A stretch of 64,000 nucleotides of DNA, taken from the NCBI RefSeq assembly GCF_963422355.1, contig NC_085103.1, positions 603,682 to 667,681 on the forward strand. Reading direction: 5' to 3'. Made by a program: the position numbers and the translations under genes. The notes below the pieces were generated by a model. The model was given only the letters and a program-made list of their open reading frames with translations. It was not told the origin of the DNA and did no database searches. Of this stretch, positions 30,725 through 43,963 are shown piece after piece; position 1 is the stretch's first letter; every line of letters begins with the position of its first letter. The DNA comes from Corticium candelabrum (taxonomy: Eukaryota > Porifera > Homoscleromorpha > Homosclerophorida > Plakinidae).

Positions 30725-31405
30725 TGACCACTCACCCACACATGTGTCTATGATATGATACATTAGTTATTGTAGAGATTTCACACATCAGAAACAAAAT
30801 AACATGATTTCACACAGTAATTCAATCCAAGGACGTTTTTCAGTCCTGCATTAAGTTTGAAATTATCTTTTGGAAATTTCTGCAATGTATAACTCTACAA
30901 TAACGACTACATCATTACTGAACACATCTACGACTAATTGTGTGCATGTGTGTATTTGCCTAATTTTGTAATTATTATTAATTAATTTAATTAATTATTT
31001 AATTAAACATACCAAAAAGATTTCAGTGCACCAGCAATCATCGCATCGAAAGAGTATGACTTCTGAAACCCACACTCCTATCCAATTCACTGGAAAGTCG
31101 ATTAGTACCGTTTCCACGATGTGCAGCAAACGACGATCCCAAACTGGGGTCCTCTGAGCTGCTGATCAAAGAGCGTGCACACACGTTCCACAGTTCATTT
31201 ATGTAGAATACAAGGCGGTAACGTGTCCAGTATAGCGCACGATATTTTGTAGTACATTAATATTAACTAATGATTGTTGCATTGATATTACATGTACAAA
31301 AAAAGTAAATTTGATAACGCGCGCTATACCATTTGTGTCTATTGATATCAGTGCAGCTGAGAACGGCGGACTGATATCAACCCGCCGCTACCGGCTTTCG
31401 TAGAA

Positions 31406-31869
31406 AAAGGTACATTGTGGTCGCCTAGAAGAGGTGTTAATTGCTGTAAGGCCTTTGGATTAGCGGTCGTTGGTCGCGTTGGGCAGGTGGTCGCTTAGTA
31501 CAGTAGCTATTGTATGGGACAACGTTCCGTATCAGGCAGATGCGGTCGCTAAAGCTGGGTGGTCGCTGGTACAGGTTTTACTGTATATACTTCTATCAAT
31601 TGGGATGATACGTTTGAGGAGTGACTCAAGGTGATATTGCTACTGAAATACACGTATATAATAACTGATTCAAATCTATATACAAATACTGCGTAGCGCT
31701 TCTTTGCATATTTTGCAAGTACACTGTACCTCCACATGCTCAAGACATGTGACTATGTATACATGTATCTATATCTATCTAGATCAAGTATGATTTAGAA
31801 AACGTGTACTTTGTTATACTATAGAATATTTTTAATTAAAAGAGTAGGTTGTGCTTTTGCATTCCTAAA
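31406..31869. other. intergenic with ggtcgct-type short repeats
   Basis: The word ggtcgc recurs at 31409, 31472, 31487, 31542 and 31561, followed by gtacaggttttactgta. This looks like a degenerate interspersed repeat. No gene seen. Confidence 0.4.
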
Positions 31870-31875
31870 AACTTA

Positions 31876-32160
31876 CCAAACTAGAATTTTAAAAAATTTC
31901 TCTGAAAGAAAAGAAATAGATGTAGGGATTGTATAAAAAGTAATAGAAATAAGATTTAGACAATATAAACCAAAGCCGGACATCATTAGTGAATTCTTCT
32001 AACCCACATTCCCTACATTTACCTTTAGTGGGTTGGAAGGATTCACTAATGATGTCTGGCTTTGGTTTATATTGTCTAAATCTTGTCTCTATTACTTTTT
32101 ATACAATCCCTACATCTATTTCTGTTTTTCAGAGAAAACGTTTTAAATTCTAGTTTAGGA
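31876..32160. mobile_element. palindromic MITE, about 130-bp arms
   Basis: The two halves are near-perfect inverted copies: ctagaattttaaaa at the left mirrors ttttaaattctag at the right, and both arms include tagatgtagggattgtata or its complement. The centre is about 30 bp. No coding content. Confidence 0.88.
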
Positions 32161-32980
32161 AAGATTTTCCTTCCTTTCTATATTATAAGTCTTATTAACC
32201 ATTGTACAAGTCTTGCCCGTAAGTACCGCTAACGCCAAATTATCTTTTAGCAAAATGAAAGTCGGAAAGACAAGACTTCGGAATCATCTCGAGACTAGCA
32301 ATTGATGACCGGGAACAACGCAAGCGAGGCGAGGCTCACTACGAGTCTAGTCAACATCCACAAGCTCTCCAAACTGAATCAGGGTTCCCTCGACTCCATT
32401 AATTAAAATTTCTAGTAATTGAAGGTGGCTTCCGATTTCGCTCCAGTACACGACTATGGAGCAGATGAGACTGACGTTTGACAAAAGGCAATGAAAAGGA
32501 AATGCTAGAGATAGAGCAAAGTCTAGTTTCTGAGTTTCAGCTAGTTAGTTTAATTAAAGAAATTCAATTGCTACCCAACCACGTATAAAGACACGACAAA
32601 ACTCCCTCGCTCGCAACACAATGGTATATATGTACGAACATTTACTAGTGTAGTCTAGTCTCTAATACAATAGTGCAGATTAGATATATTTAAAACCTCC
32701 CAATGTTCACAACTACAGACATAAAGACTATGCATACACCCTTTTACAGTACCATAAAATTACATGACTAAAGCCTATAAACAATCCTAGTCAGCTATTA
32801 CATCAAAACGGCCACAACTGACAAGCCCATATAGCAACACAATAAATGACTACAATCCTAGCGATATATATGTCAACAGACTAAAAACGTACCTCAAAAC
32901 GTTTCGTAAAATTGCTGCACAAATCATGCAGTCGTTTGTCTTCCTTTTGGTATTACTATATACTATCTGCATAAGACGTT
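32161..32980. other. intergenic, 3' flank of the giant GTPase gene
   Basis: No gene or repeat recognised. Probably includes the 3' untranslated region of the minus-strand gene ending at 32981. Confidence 0.45.
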
Positions 32981-35900
32981 TTAATAGTATCCACTGATAG
33001 TCCGAGTCTTGTAGAGAAACGCTTTGAAATCGTAAAGATTTCTTTGCAGCTCTGTACCTGTAGGAGCTCGATAGAATTTTCCACGTCCGCTTGTTGACAT
33101 TTGGAACAATACCTCTTGAGCTTGATGGTCGTCAGGTCCAAACAAGCACGTGCTAAATGTAGCTTTGTATTGTGCTACCAGCTGTCTAACGGCGGTGTCT
33201 GCACCCGTATCACCCGGCAAGCCATCGCTCAAAAAGAATACCGCCGGTTCATAATAAAAATTACGTTTCATCTTTAAACTTCGGCCAATGCTTAGGATCG
33301 ACTTTACTTGATCAACAGCAGGAATATACCGAGTTCCGCCACCTCCAACATTAGTCCACTCGGTACTCTGTAGATGTTGGCAAGCAGTTGCTACGTCCGC
33401 ACTGTCTATAACAGTTTGTGACGAGTCAGAAAAAGAAATGACAGAAACCATAGTAGTTTCTGATGATTCCTTTAGTTGTTTCAGAAAATCTATTGAAGCG
33501 TTTTTTACCCAATCCAAACGACTGCGACTAGGTTTGAAGCTCCAAGCTGTATCTATTGACCCATAGCTAAACTTCCGCCTAGGTTGCACAGTAGATGGCA
33601 TTGCTTGAAAACCTTTGTCGGCATTAAAAGGCGATTGCATTGAGCCTGAACAATCTACTACTAAAATTATGTGTCTGCAGTGACGACACTCAAACCGATG
33701 TCCATCTGTCACATGACTACATGCATCGGTAGTTTTCAAAAAGTCGGCATGCCAAAGTTCCCCTTTGCAAAAGCTTTCGCTGTTTGATTTCATTTCACTT
33801 TCTGCTTTTGTCGAACAGTACGCTGGACACATCCTAAAAATTTTTTGCTGCTGTATGTCTTTGCAGGGATCTTCAAAATGAGCAAATTCTTTCCAAAAGA
33901 TGTCATGACGCAATTGATCTAACCGCTGACCACTTGAGGTCATAGTGTGACGGCCAGTGCAAAAGTTATGTGTTTTGCATGGAACTAAATGAAGATGGCC
34001 TCTTCCAAGCCGATTGCAGACGTTTCCACACCATTCTCCTTTACAGGAAGCTTCAGTATAACCTAAAGAGTTTTCGATAGTTAAGTTCTTAGCTGTTTGA
34101 TGTGCGTCAGTATTGCAAAGACCTTTGTGGCTTTTGAATTCAGTAATGCGTAGTCGCTTATCTTTGACGAAGACCAATTGCTTGTTGCAAAATGCATCAC
34201 AGCAAGGACAACGATTGCTGCAGAAGTGAATATGACCGCAATAATGGGGACCCTCGTGTGATATTCCACTGTCGTTAATGGGTACGACACAAGGATTCTT
34301 GGACATATCGTACCGATCCGGACAGCGTCCACCCTGCACGGTGCAAGTCTCATTGCAGTCGTGCCGTAGCTTATTGCATAGATGACGAGCACGCTTATCT
34401 CTTCCATGAAAATGATCTTTAATCGCACACCCACTAGAACATCCAAGATGTTGGCACTTTTTCATGCATCGTCCTTCTCCACAAAAGTGCAAGGAATTAT
34501 TTTGCTGTAGCTGGTGCTCAAATTCTTCTTCGCACCGTTTGTTGCATCCAAGATCTTTTGCTGAACAAAACTCTGTGCATTTGTGTTTAGATTCTGAGCT
34601 ACACAGATGCAATTCTGGATGGTTTTCGATTTTGCGTGAGCAGATTCCGAGACAACCTCGTGCCGCAGACTTCATGCACTTTTCTGGACATGGATGCTCT
34701 TTTCTGTAGCAGCGGTGTTGCTTGTCTTTGTGCCTTGCTCCAAAGAGGCAGCGAGTCTTTAGAGAATTCCTTTTACTTTGCAAACCAAACGCTATTAAGC
34801 ATTGTGAGCAATTTTCTTTACATCGATGATCGTCTTCAAGGCAATTGCAGTCTACAGTTTGGGCATTATCAGCACATTCGATTGCAAGTTTTAGACAACT
34901 TCTTTGACATCTTTCACAGTCTATTTCACGTTGAGAACAGACTCGAGGACACAATTTCCATTGTTTTTGAAGACGTTCAAATATCTCAATGCTGCAGCGT
35001 TGTTTGAATCTGTTCAGCGACGAAACTACAACGTCTGAGTCTAAGCACTCGTTTTTGGGGAGCTCCCTACCAATTAATTCCATTACACTGTCTATACGCT
35101 TTTTGATGACTCCGCTTATGTAAGTTTCCAGTTTTTGCTTCCAACGCACTTCCGATTCGTCGTCACGATTCTTCTTTTTCTTGAATTCAGCAATTAATGA
35201 AACTAGTAACTTATGTGTAACTACGACTTTTCCTTTCATATCCTCATCACACAAACGAAACGTAGGTTCCCGAAAATTTTTGAGCTTTCCAAACCCTTCT
35301 GCACACAGTTGCTGCTGAAATTTACAAGCAACTTCTGCTGCACTACCAGCAACTTTTGCTGCACTACCAGCAACTTCTGCTGCACTACCAGCAACTGAGT
35401 CAGACACGTCGTTTGAGATTTCTTTAACTCCGACTGCCGTTTTTTGCTTGACTGTAACACCGAGTTTATCCAGAAGCTGATCGAGTCCTGTCACAGGTGA
35501 ATCAGCAAAAGTATGCTTTTCTGTATGACAGAATCCGACATGTTTCACAAAACAAATTTTTTGAGTCGCGTTTTGTTGAAGCTGCATTTTCTTAGTGCAC
35601 GCTTCATTGCAACCACAAGGACACCGTTGGTTGCAGTAGTGAACATTTCCACAATAATGTGATTCATTGTGAAAATGCTGTTTCGATGGAATGCGGACAG
35701 CACATGGAGCTTTAACTGTCTTGATTTTTAGACAACGTCCTTCTTTCACAGAGCAAGAATGACCAACACAAACATGTTCTTTGCTACAAAAATGAGGTGA
35801 TTGGGGCACTTCAATACAGTGCAAATGGTCCTCCGCGCACTGGCAATCACAGTCTTTCATTTCGCAAAGTTTATTGCACTTTAGTTGAGCACACCTGTGT

Positions 35901-38900
35901 AAAGTCTGACAGGAAGTGGCATCGTGCTCAAACTCAAAATCACAAATTTCTTCGCAAGCAGAACAGACACTTGTACATTTGTGCTTGGTACCAGCGCCGC
36001 AAAGATGTCGATCGTGCTTGGTTTCATAAGAAATACTACATTTCTTCATGCAGTTTCGTGCTTGCAATTTTGAGCATTTCTCTTTACATTTGTGACTAAG
36101 TTCGTCACACATGTGTGGTACATAAAGATCGTGCTCGGCGCCGAGTTGGCAAAGTTTAGGATTAGACATACCAGATAAAGAGTTGAGACAGTTGTCGCAT
36201 TTTTCTGGACAGCTATGATCTTCTTCTAAGCAATCACAGTCCTCGCATCCTTTCGATTGGCTGTTACAACAAATGCTTCTTAAACGCAAGCATTCTCTTT
36301 GACATTGCTTAGACTTTCCCGTTTTTTGCTGGCAAACATTTCTACAAAGCCTCCATTCATTAGTCAAGACAGAAAAATACTGTTTTCTGTAGATTTCGAT
36401 GAGACTATCTAACGTCAATACCAGCTGGGTGCTGAGACGTCCTTTAGCAGGAAAATTAATCTCAATCCAGGTCGTGACTCTAGCTATTCTCCGAGCGATG
36501 ACAGAATTGATAAAGTCTTGGCAGTTATCTATCCAGAACTTGTCGTTTCCTTTTCTAGTAGTAGGAAAATTTGTTCTAAACTGCAATACCAGAAAGTCAG
36601 CAGTCGATGGCAACACTGTCAAACTCCCGTCGCTGGATTCTGATTGAGACCAGTCACAAAGTTTTAACCCTGCGTCGCACAAACCGTAAAACTGATCATC
36701 TGAATCACTAACGGTTTTACTAGGTTCTCCGAAACTATGTAGATGCTCTGTGATAGCATTGCTTGTCATTGCTATTGCACCTGTTTGCACAGCTTTGCGC
36801 GCGATCTGCGACAACTTTTCGATTGTTTCTTGGAACTCTTTTTCTGTACGATTGGAGAAGGTGTGCTGACTGGTACTGCAGGCTCCCTTGTGAGCAAGAA
36901 ACGCGCGTTGACCTCTAGATTCGTCTCGTCTCATCTCCAACTTTCTAATGCAATATTCTAAGCATCCACATGAACATTGCTCATCGCAAAAGTGATCAGT
37001 GTCGCAAAAATGCGGTCCGGGATGATCAGGTTGCTTTCCCTCAATCGTCAAAGAGCACGGAAGCTTTCCAAAAGACTCCTTGTTGTTACAGCGACCACCA
37101 TTAACTGAACAGAGAGCGTCAACGCAAAGATGTCTTGTTTTGTTACAAAAGTGTGGATCACCTTCATCAAGATAATGGAAGTGGTCACTACTGCGACATG
37201 GTAAGCTACAACCTTTTATGTAACATTCTTCCAAGCAGACCTTCTTTCCGCAATCGTGTTCTCTGTCGCTATCAGTAATGGAATGTTTCAGATCAAATTC
37301 ACAAGAGGAAGTGCAATTCTGAGCAGAGCATTCGCTAATGCATTTGTGCTGAGCTTCACATTCGTGAACAGGGTGATTATCAACAATGCTGTATTGACAG
37401 TATTTATTACAGCCATGGGATATATCCTGTTTGTGACAAGGCTGGCTGCACAGATGTTTTGTTTTTCTACAGTTGTGATTGCCCTTATGTTTTGCTCCAT
37501 ATGCGCAAAGATTAGGGTTCTGCGAATTGCATTCCCTTCCGCGTAAACAGTAAAAGCAAGGCTCGTTGCACAAGTGATTCGTTTCATAGCAGTTACATCG
37601 GTCACAACCTGTTCCCTCACACTGACATATAGTAGCAAGTCTGATGCATAGCCGCAAACATGGCGTATCTAGAGCTTTTCTTTGGCTGCAAAAGTGTTTG
37701 CAAATTTCCCATTTCTTTCGTAAAGACTCAAAGTAGCGAGAATCACAAAGCTCTAAAAAATTTCGCTTTCTTTGTATGAGTGTTTGGTTGAGATTTTTGT
37801 CACAAGGAAGATTTAAGTCGATCCAGGTTTTAATTCTTGAAATTCTTCTATCAACTAATGCCAAATAAAAGGTTTGAAGATTGAGCACCCATCCAGTGTC
37901 GTCTTTGTCTCGCTTACTTATTTTCTTGCGGTATCTGTCCAACAAAAATTTTTCTTGCTTGTCTGCCACAACAACAGTTTGTCGGCTGATGTTGGTAGAG
38001 TTTTCATCTGCCATCCAAGAGCACAACTGTAGGCCAGCGTCATTCAGTCCAAAATACTTCGAATCGTTACAGTCCTCAATAACTGTACGGTCTCCTTCGT
38101 AAGAAGTGAGGTGTTCGATGACATTACCATCTGTGAATTCTACAGCTCCAAACTGAATAGCAGTCTCCATGTGTCGATCTAGTCGATCTTCTAAAACAGT
38201 GTATGACGTGTCCTCTGCGTTTACAACGCCGCTCAAATGCAAATTGGCAAGAATTGATTTCATGGTAATCACTAATTCACTGTGGGGTATAGGAATACGT
38301 GGCTTTTCATCTATTTCTCGCTTTACCGACTTCAAAGCTTTGTAAAAATGTTTGTGAGTCAAAGGTCTCTGGCAAGTAACGGTGCAGTTTTCAAAAAGCC
38401 CCTTTCTCAATTTGTCCGAATCGTCAACTACTTCAGAATCGTCGTCACAAATGTTTCGAATTGCTTTCGACATACGATTCTGAATTTTTTCTACCACTTC
38501 GCCTGCAGCTTCTCGATCATCGTGACTTACATCTTTTAGTACAACACACAAGGTTCCGTTATATAATGCGTGGCTTTGAGATTTTCCAGTAGAAAGGCGC
38601 TGAGCTGCTTCTTTGAGTGCCAGACTTAGAAAATTGATGTCATTTACTTCCATGCGCATTTCGTTTTTCATAATAACGACTGAGCTAAGTGCTGCACCAA
38701 AACTGGCCAGTAAACAATCTTCTTGAACTGTCCGTTCTTCAGTGCTGCGGCCTTCAAAATCAAGAAGAACCAAAAGCAAATCTGGCAAAATCTTGGCGCA
38801 CATCCAAATGCCTTCGGTACATCGCCATCCAGAGGTGTCAAAATGAGCCCCAGCAAGATGATTAAGAAAGTAACTTTTACCCGTGCTTTGCTTTCCTTGT

Positions 38901-40980
38901 GCTGAAGCTACTTTGACCGGCAGTTGCTTTATTGCCGCGTCTGCAAAGAGTGTTTCGACTAAACCAAACGATAACTTTGGAACCAATTGCTCAGGGCTTT
39001 TGACATTGTGAACAGTGAGTTTAAGTCCGTTTACCACCGGCACGAGACAACTATTCTCAATTCGAGCAATTTGAACTGGAACAGTAGGAACGAGTTGACG
39101 AACCCAGTTCCCGAGAGATACCGCCTCAACACTTAGTTGTAAGCTTGGTGCATCCATTGCACTAAAAGCAACAACATCTAGATTGATTTCGTCCACTTTC
39201 TTGTGCAGCCTTTCCTTTACCTTGCGCAAGTAAGCTTGTATTCGATTTTGCATTGCTGTTTCGAGCCTGGAGATAAAAGAAGTACTTCCTTCATACACTG
39301 GAAACGACAAAGCTAGCGGTTTCACGTGACTTTCGTAACAGTGACGTACAGAATATTCTTCAAAAATGGTTTGCAACCCTTTCAACATGTCTACAGGGCC
39401 AGCAAACGTCTTTCTGGCTTGTACAGTTTGGTCACGATCACTTGCAGTCGTTCTCCATGATACCAACTTTGAACTATGCGAATCTATTGCGGTAAAGAAG
39501 CAATGGCCGTGGAACTTGACAATCCTTAACGTTTGCAGATGAACATGTGGCATGTCTATTTTAAAGCTTCCGACGACCGACGCTTTTGAAGGTTGAATTT
39601 GTACGATTGAACAACTAAGACTAGACGAATTTGCATGAGCGCATACCAAGTAAGTCGATGACAGACTGCACAGGTCGAGTAGACCGTCTGGCAGATCAAA
39701 CCTTTTAACAACTTCCTTGCTGTTTACATCTATTATTCTTCCACGATTATGACAGTCAACAATAAGAAGTCGTTCTTCATTCAAAAATTCTTGAAATTTT
39801 ATTTCGTCCTTTCTGGAACTTTCTGGAAGTGGTATACAATGAAGGATTTTCATCTCCCTGTAATCGGTGGCCAGTTCAAAAACGCAAACTTCGTTATTGT
39901 TTATGTCGTACCAGCTGATTAGTTTATCTCTAAACGCAAACGCAGTAGGCACAATGTTGGAGAAAGTGCGAATTTCTCTGTTAGGTCGTATCATGGGACC
40001 GCCAACTACAAGAACTTTGTTACAATCTTTACTGCTTTTTCGAATGACAGCTAGCAGACGCCTGACAGCTGATGTAGAGACACAATTAAGACACAGTAGT
40101 TCAGCAGACTTAGTAACTGGAAGCTCCATAGATACCATCTTTGGCGATTCTACGATAGAAAATTCACTCAATCTTGCGTCAAGATCTACTGCTCGCTCGC
40201 ATTCTAGTCGAAGTGCTGTAGATGTGAGAGTTTGAAAAATTGCATATCCCTCGTGACCGTGTGAAGCTATCAAATTGGTGGACTTTGATGAAGGAATGGA
40301 TTTCGATAAATCGCACTGAAATTCTTCGACAAATTTCATATCGCTTGTACTGATGCTTAACAGTTTCTGTGGTGCTAGTCGTTTCGTATAAGCTTCATCT
40401 TCGTCAGATTCGTCGTCTTCGTCTTCGTAATTCGCTTGTCTTTCCAACTCTTTGAGTTGAGTAGAGTCAAAAACTATGTGTATGTGGGTAGATAATTCCC
40501 GTAAGTATCGAAGAAATCTCACAGAAGTTTTATCAATTCCTGAATGTGTCGCTGTTGATTGTCTTTGCAAAAACAAAACAAACAGAAGGTTTGGTTGAGC
40601 AAGAAGTGCATAAAGACCGCGCGGATACTCTCGCACGTTTTCTTTCAAACAATAAATTGATTCTTCAAAATTGCAGTCTTTACAGAGAAAATGCGCAATT
40701 TCTTCATCATTGCCGTATATGCCGATTATTCTTAATGGAATATCGTCAAGGTCACTGAGCACTAGCTTTGATGGATCAGCTTTTGCTTTTACCTTTTTTG
40801 GTGCTAGCTTGTGGCATAAACGGACCACCTCTTTCTGCTGAAGTACAGGCTTGGTTGCAATACCTGTTTCAGTTTCTTCTTGAGTTACCAGTACAAGCTT
40901 GAACACACCAGGATAAGTTTTAGAACTTAAACCTTTTGGAATTGGTCTTCTAGTCTTCACAGGACTGTCATGTTGGACAT
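32981..40980 (-). CDS. giant VLIG/GBP-like GTPase with triple Cys/His-rich units and a VWA domain
   Basis: One uninterrupted exon of about 8 kb. Residues are numbered from the codon at 40960; the true start is probably in an upstream exon because no in-frame ATG appears until about residue 209. Order: basic/acidic N-terminus; 320-560 possible beta-propeller; 689-696 GKQSTGKS (G1), then GWRCTEGIWM, and D734-F-E-G737 (G3), as in interferon-inducible very large GTPases; about 930-1368, 1371-1817 and 1818-2287 three related units, each a helical part then a long Cys/His array with CxxxHxC-type spacing; about 2430-2650 a VWA domain with D2436-C-S-G-S2440 and later Thr and Asp of a MIDAS metal site. 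Probably a cytosolic NTP-dependent machine; immune or stress roles are inference from VLIG. Similar GTPase-Cys-VWA proteins exist in fungi and protists, as far as I recall. Confidence 0.85.
35329..35398 (-). repeat. three-copy AGSAAEV mini-repeat in the GTPase protein
   Basis: Three copies of a 21-24-bp unit encode the repeated AGSAAEV motif at the start of the third Cys-rich unit, in the linker before KFQQQLCAEG. The DNA copies are almost identical, so the expansion is recent. Confidence 0.9.
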
Positions 40981-41097
40981 CTTCATAAACGAAAAAAGTG
41001 CAGATTAGTTTAAATAGATAATATCAATACAGCAGATGTATTACTTCGCACACACTCATACACACGCAAGCGCACACGCTCTCACACACGCCCCCCA

Positions 41098-41137
<40 letters not shown>

Positions 41138-41172
41138 ACAGACACAGACACAGACACACACACAGACACACA

Positions 41173-41247
<75 letters not shown>

Positions 41248-42093
41248 CACACACGAGTGCACAACTTCAAATGCGCATATAGCAGAAGTGCGCAAGCGTC
41301 TATGTGCGCAGTCACATAAAATAGCGAAGGTCGGTGATAGAGGGCGTTCGCGAAAGCGTTCTTGCGTAGGGATGGGTGTCTCGTAAACTGTTCTAAGACG
41401 AGCTAGCTGTTGCCTTCGACGCCAAAGAATCAAAATACCGGTTCTCTCAAATGTTGCCGGACGAAAAGAAAGTCGGTGTTTATAGACAGTCTGAAAGTAG
41501 CGCGAAGGTTTCCGCCGTGCTCGGAGCGACGGATAGCAACAGAGAGACCACTTCCAGGAACTTCAGTGCGTCAGTATTAAAGGCTCACGTGATTTAACTC
41601 ACTGCCTGTGGCAAATTTAGGTGGGTTTATTGAGGGCACGTGCCCCTTCAGGAAAGCCAACGTTGTGGGCGCGTTCTTGCAATCTCGATCAACGTTGTGC
41701 GTCGACCTGGAGGAAAATATGGGCGTGATTCCACTAGAGCTTATTAATTAAGCACGTTTGACACTTGTCTAATTATTAAAGTCTAAATATGTTTAAGATT
41801 CATCGCGTTTCCACTAGCGTTAAACCTGTGTAAACCTAAACCTAAACAGCTGTTGCTAAACATGTTTCAGAGGTACTTCAGGCGCGAATCCAGTATTTTT
41901 AGAAAGGAGTTGCAGATTTCGATAGACCACGCCTACTTCAGTCAACGCACTTGTATTGTTAGAGGTGCAGAGCCTAGGTAAACTAAATGGCAAAAACTAT
42001 GGCAACATATCTTTAGCAACGTGTCATGTTCTAAACTCCTTAAATCATCAAAAATGTTTAACAGAATGTAACTGCATCATGCCTATACTACCG
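40981..42093. other. 5' flank or intron of the giant GTPase gene
   Basis: Contains a long CA repeat. No coding exon was recognised. If the exon at 46795 belongs to this gene, the stretch is intronic. Confidence 0.4.
41099..41245. repeat. (CA)n microsatellite with CAGA interruptions
   Basis: About 147 bp of CA with several CAGA or CACAGA interruptions near 41131-41179. Confidence 0.97.
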
Positions 42094-42960
42094 CTAAATA
42101 GATGTTAAGTAAATTACGGTGCAGTTTATATCTCTTTCACACAAAGACGGTAAGAACAACCTCCGTGGATGATTTTGTACAAAGGCGTGACAAACTTCGT
42201 CTACTGGTACCCGCTCTTTGTAATGCATGGTGATAACTGATAGGTCTCCTCTGCCATGGTAGATCTTGAATAAGTCTTCAGTCTCCTCAGTAGAGAAAAT
42301 GACCTCTCTGCTTCTGCACTTGTGATAGGCAGTACACATGTTATCAATAGCTAGCAGACGAGAAACATTCGGATACGACTGAGAGTCACAGGCTCCCAAG
42401 GCCAGGAGAAGGTTGTTGGGTATGGCCTTCTTGCACTCTTGCCCTCTTTTCCTTGCTTCTTGGATTTCGTGGTATTTGCTTTGCCATACTGACTGCCACC
42501 TTCTCACTTCACCTCGTAGAGATTCTGGGAATGGAAGATTGACTTGTCCGTGCAACATTCCATATATGCTTTCCATTAATTGGGTCGCTCGTGCATCTGA
42601 AGAAGCAGGGAGTTTAGGAGGGCCGGGTATCGCAACGGATCGTTTGTAGTGCTTAATCGGACTCGACTAGGTTGATTGCTCCGGTTTCGTTGTAAGATCG
42701 TTTTACTTGGAACAGATTGAACGGATCCAATACTGTCTGCGAGTCGCAGAATGTCTTGATACCAGAAGTCAAAGAGGTTTGTCTATATCCTGCCTTGTTT
42801 CCCACTTCTTTCAGTTACTGAGTGAACCATTCCGCACGCATCAAAGATATCCTGGTCACCAGTCTTGAGTCTCGCTGCCAGATCTCTCCCCTCGTTAAGA
42901 ATCTGCTTAGTTATTATAAATACTGCCACCGTTTGAAATGAGCACAATGCGGCTCTAGGA
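42094..42960 (-). pseudogene. hAT-family transposase C-terminal remnant
   Basis: Pieces in different frames: QILNEGRDLAARLKTGDQDI near 42900, YKRSVAIPGPPKLPAS near 42630, then LRGEVRRWQSVW, ACDSQSYPNVSRLLAID and VPVDEVCHAFVQNHPRR toward 42094. This order matches the catalytic-end and dimerisation region of hAT transposases (ZMYM1-like type). The conserved CERSFS segment is missing or shifted, so the copy is dead. Confidence 0.65.
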
Positions 42961-43857
42961 CCTTGTGCTTTAACTCCGAAGCTAACAAAAGGGGAGGGGT
43001 TGCAACCCCCACAACCCCTACCCTAGATCCGCCACTGTACTTTAATTAGCAAAAGTGCTTTAGGTGTAAGGGTCACGCGACAGTAGCGCGCTTACTTGAA
43101 TCGCCGTTTTGGTAACATTGGCTATTTTGCTGGTATAGTAATAGCGTTGCCTTGAAACATGTAAGAAATCGCTAGACTTAGGGAAAAAATCAGTAGCTAC
43201 AGAGAGATCGAGAAAAGACGATATCCTTGGTCATTGTTGTTCTGTCGTTAGCGTGAACACGCGAGCTGGCAAAGCACTGCTGTATTTCGCCAAATCTCTC
43301 GTACACACGCATGCGCAATACTTAGTGATACTGTATATACTATTCTACATGCTACTCTACTTACTCAACACTCCCCCGTCTCTATTCTCTTAATTAACGA
43401 CGTGCCTCATTGTCTGTAACTGTCCTAAAAAAACGTCTCTCATTTCAACACGAAGTCCCGATACTCTAGCGTCAACTTTGTCGGGTGTGCTCCGAGATAC
43501 TAGCAAATACCCATCTCGGTCGATTAATGATTTCCCATTAGCAAGCAAAGACAGACACTAGCCTTAAAAACCTTGCGAACTTCTCCAGACTGTGCCTTTA
43601 ACAAACAGTGTAAGATATTCGACAGTTAGGAACAAACTAAGTGAAGATTTTAGGCGATAATATCTGATTGCTAGATCACGACAAGATGTACAGTACACAG
43701 TACTGCATATTACTGTATCTACCGCTCAAAGTGAAGTTTGTCCATATTAAAGTCATGAAGTGTTTGACATAGTATCAGATAGTATACGTGCTACTCGTAA
43801 TGTCAAGACTGGTTGGCTAAACTTTTGCATGATTATTGATTGTTGTCCTACAAGTTA

Positions 43858-43861
<4 letters not shown>
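42961..43861. other. no recognised gene
   Basis: Mixed repeat-like DNA with no open frame of note and no familiar motif. Confidence 0.4.

Positions 43862-43912
<51 letters not shown>
43862..43912. repeat. (AT)n microsatellite
   Basis: About 51 bp of pure AT, 50-60 bp before the non-LTR retroelement fragment. Confidence 0.97.
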
Positions 43913-43918
<6 letters not shown>

Positions 43919-43963
43919 AAAGGCGGGGCTTAAAGACGACGAAGTCAGCCAATTCTCAAACAC

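Larger units (their letters stand above)
29068..31405. mobile_element. 2.3-kb foldback element with about 690-bp arms
   Basis: 29068-29755 and 30721-31405 are near-identical inverted copies, starting tacggaagccggtag and ending with the complement. Subterminal words gatatcagt and tgatatcaa recur. The middle holds microsatellites and about 570 bp of unrecognised DNA. No protein is visible. The left tip lies within or next to the target duplication of the AcademH-like element. Confidence 0.85.
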
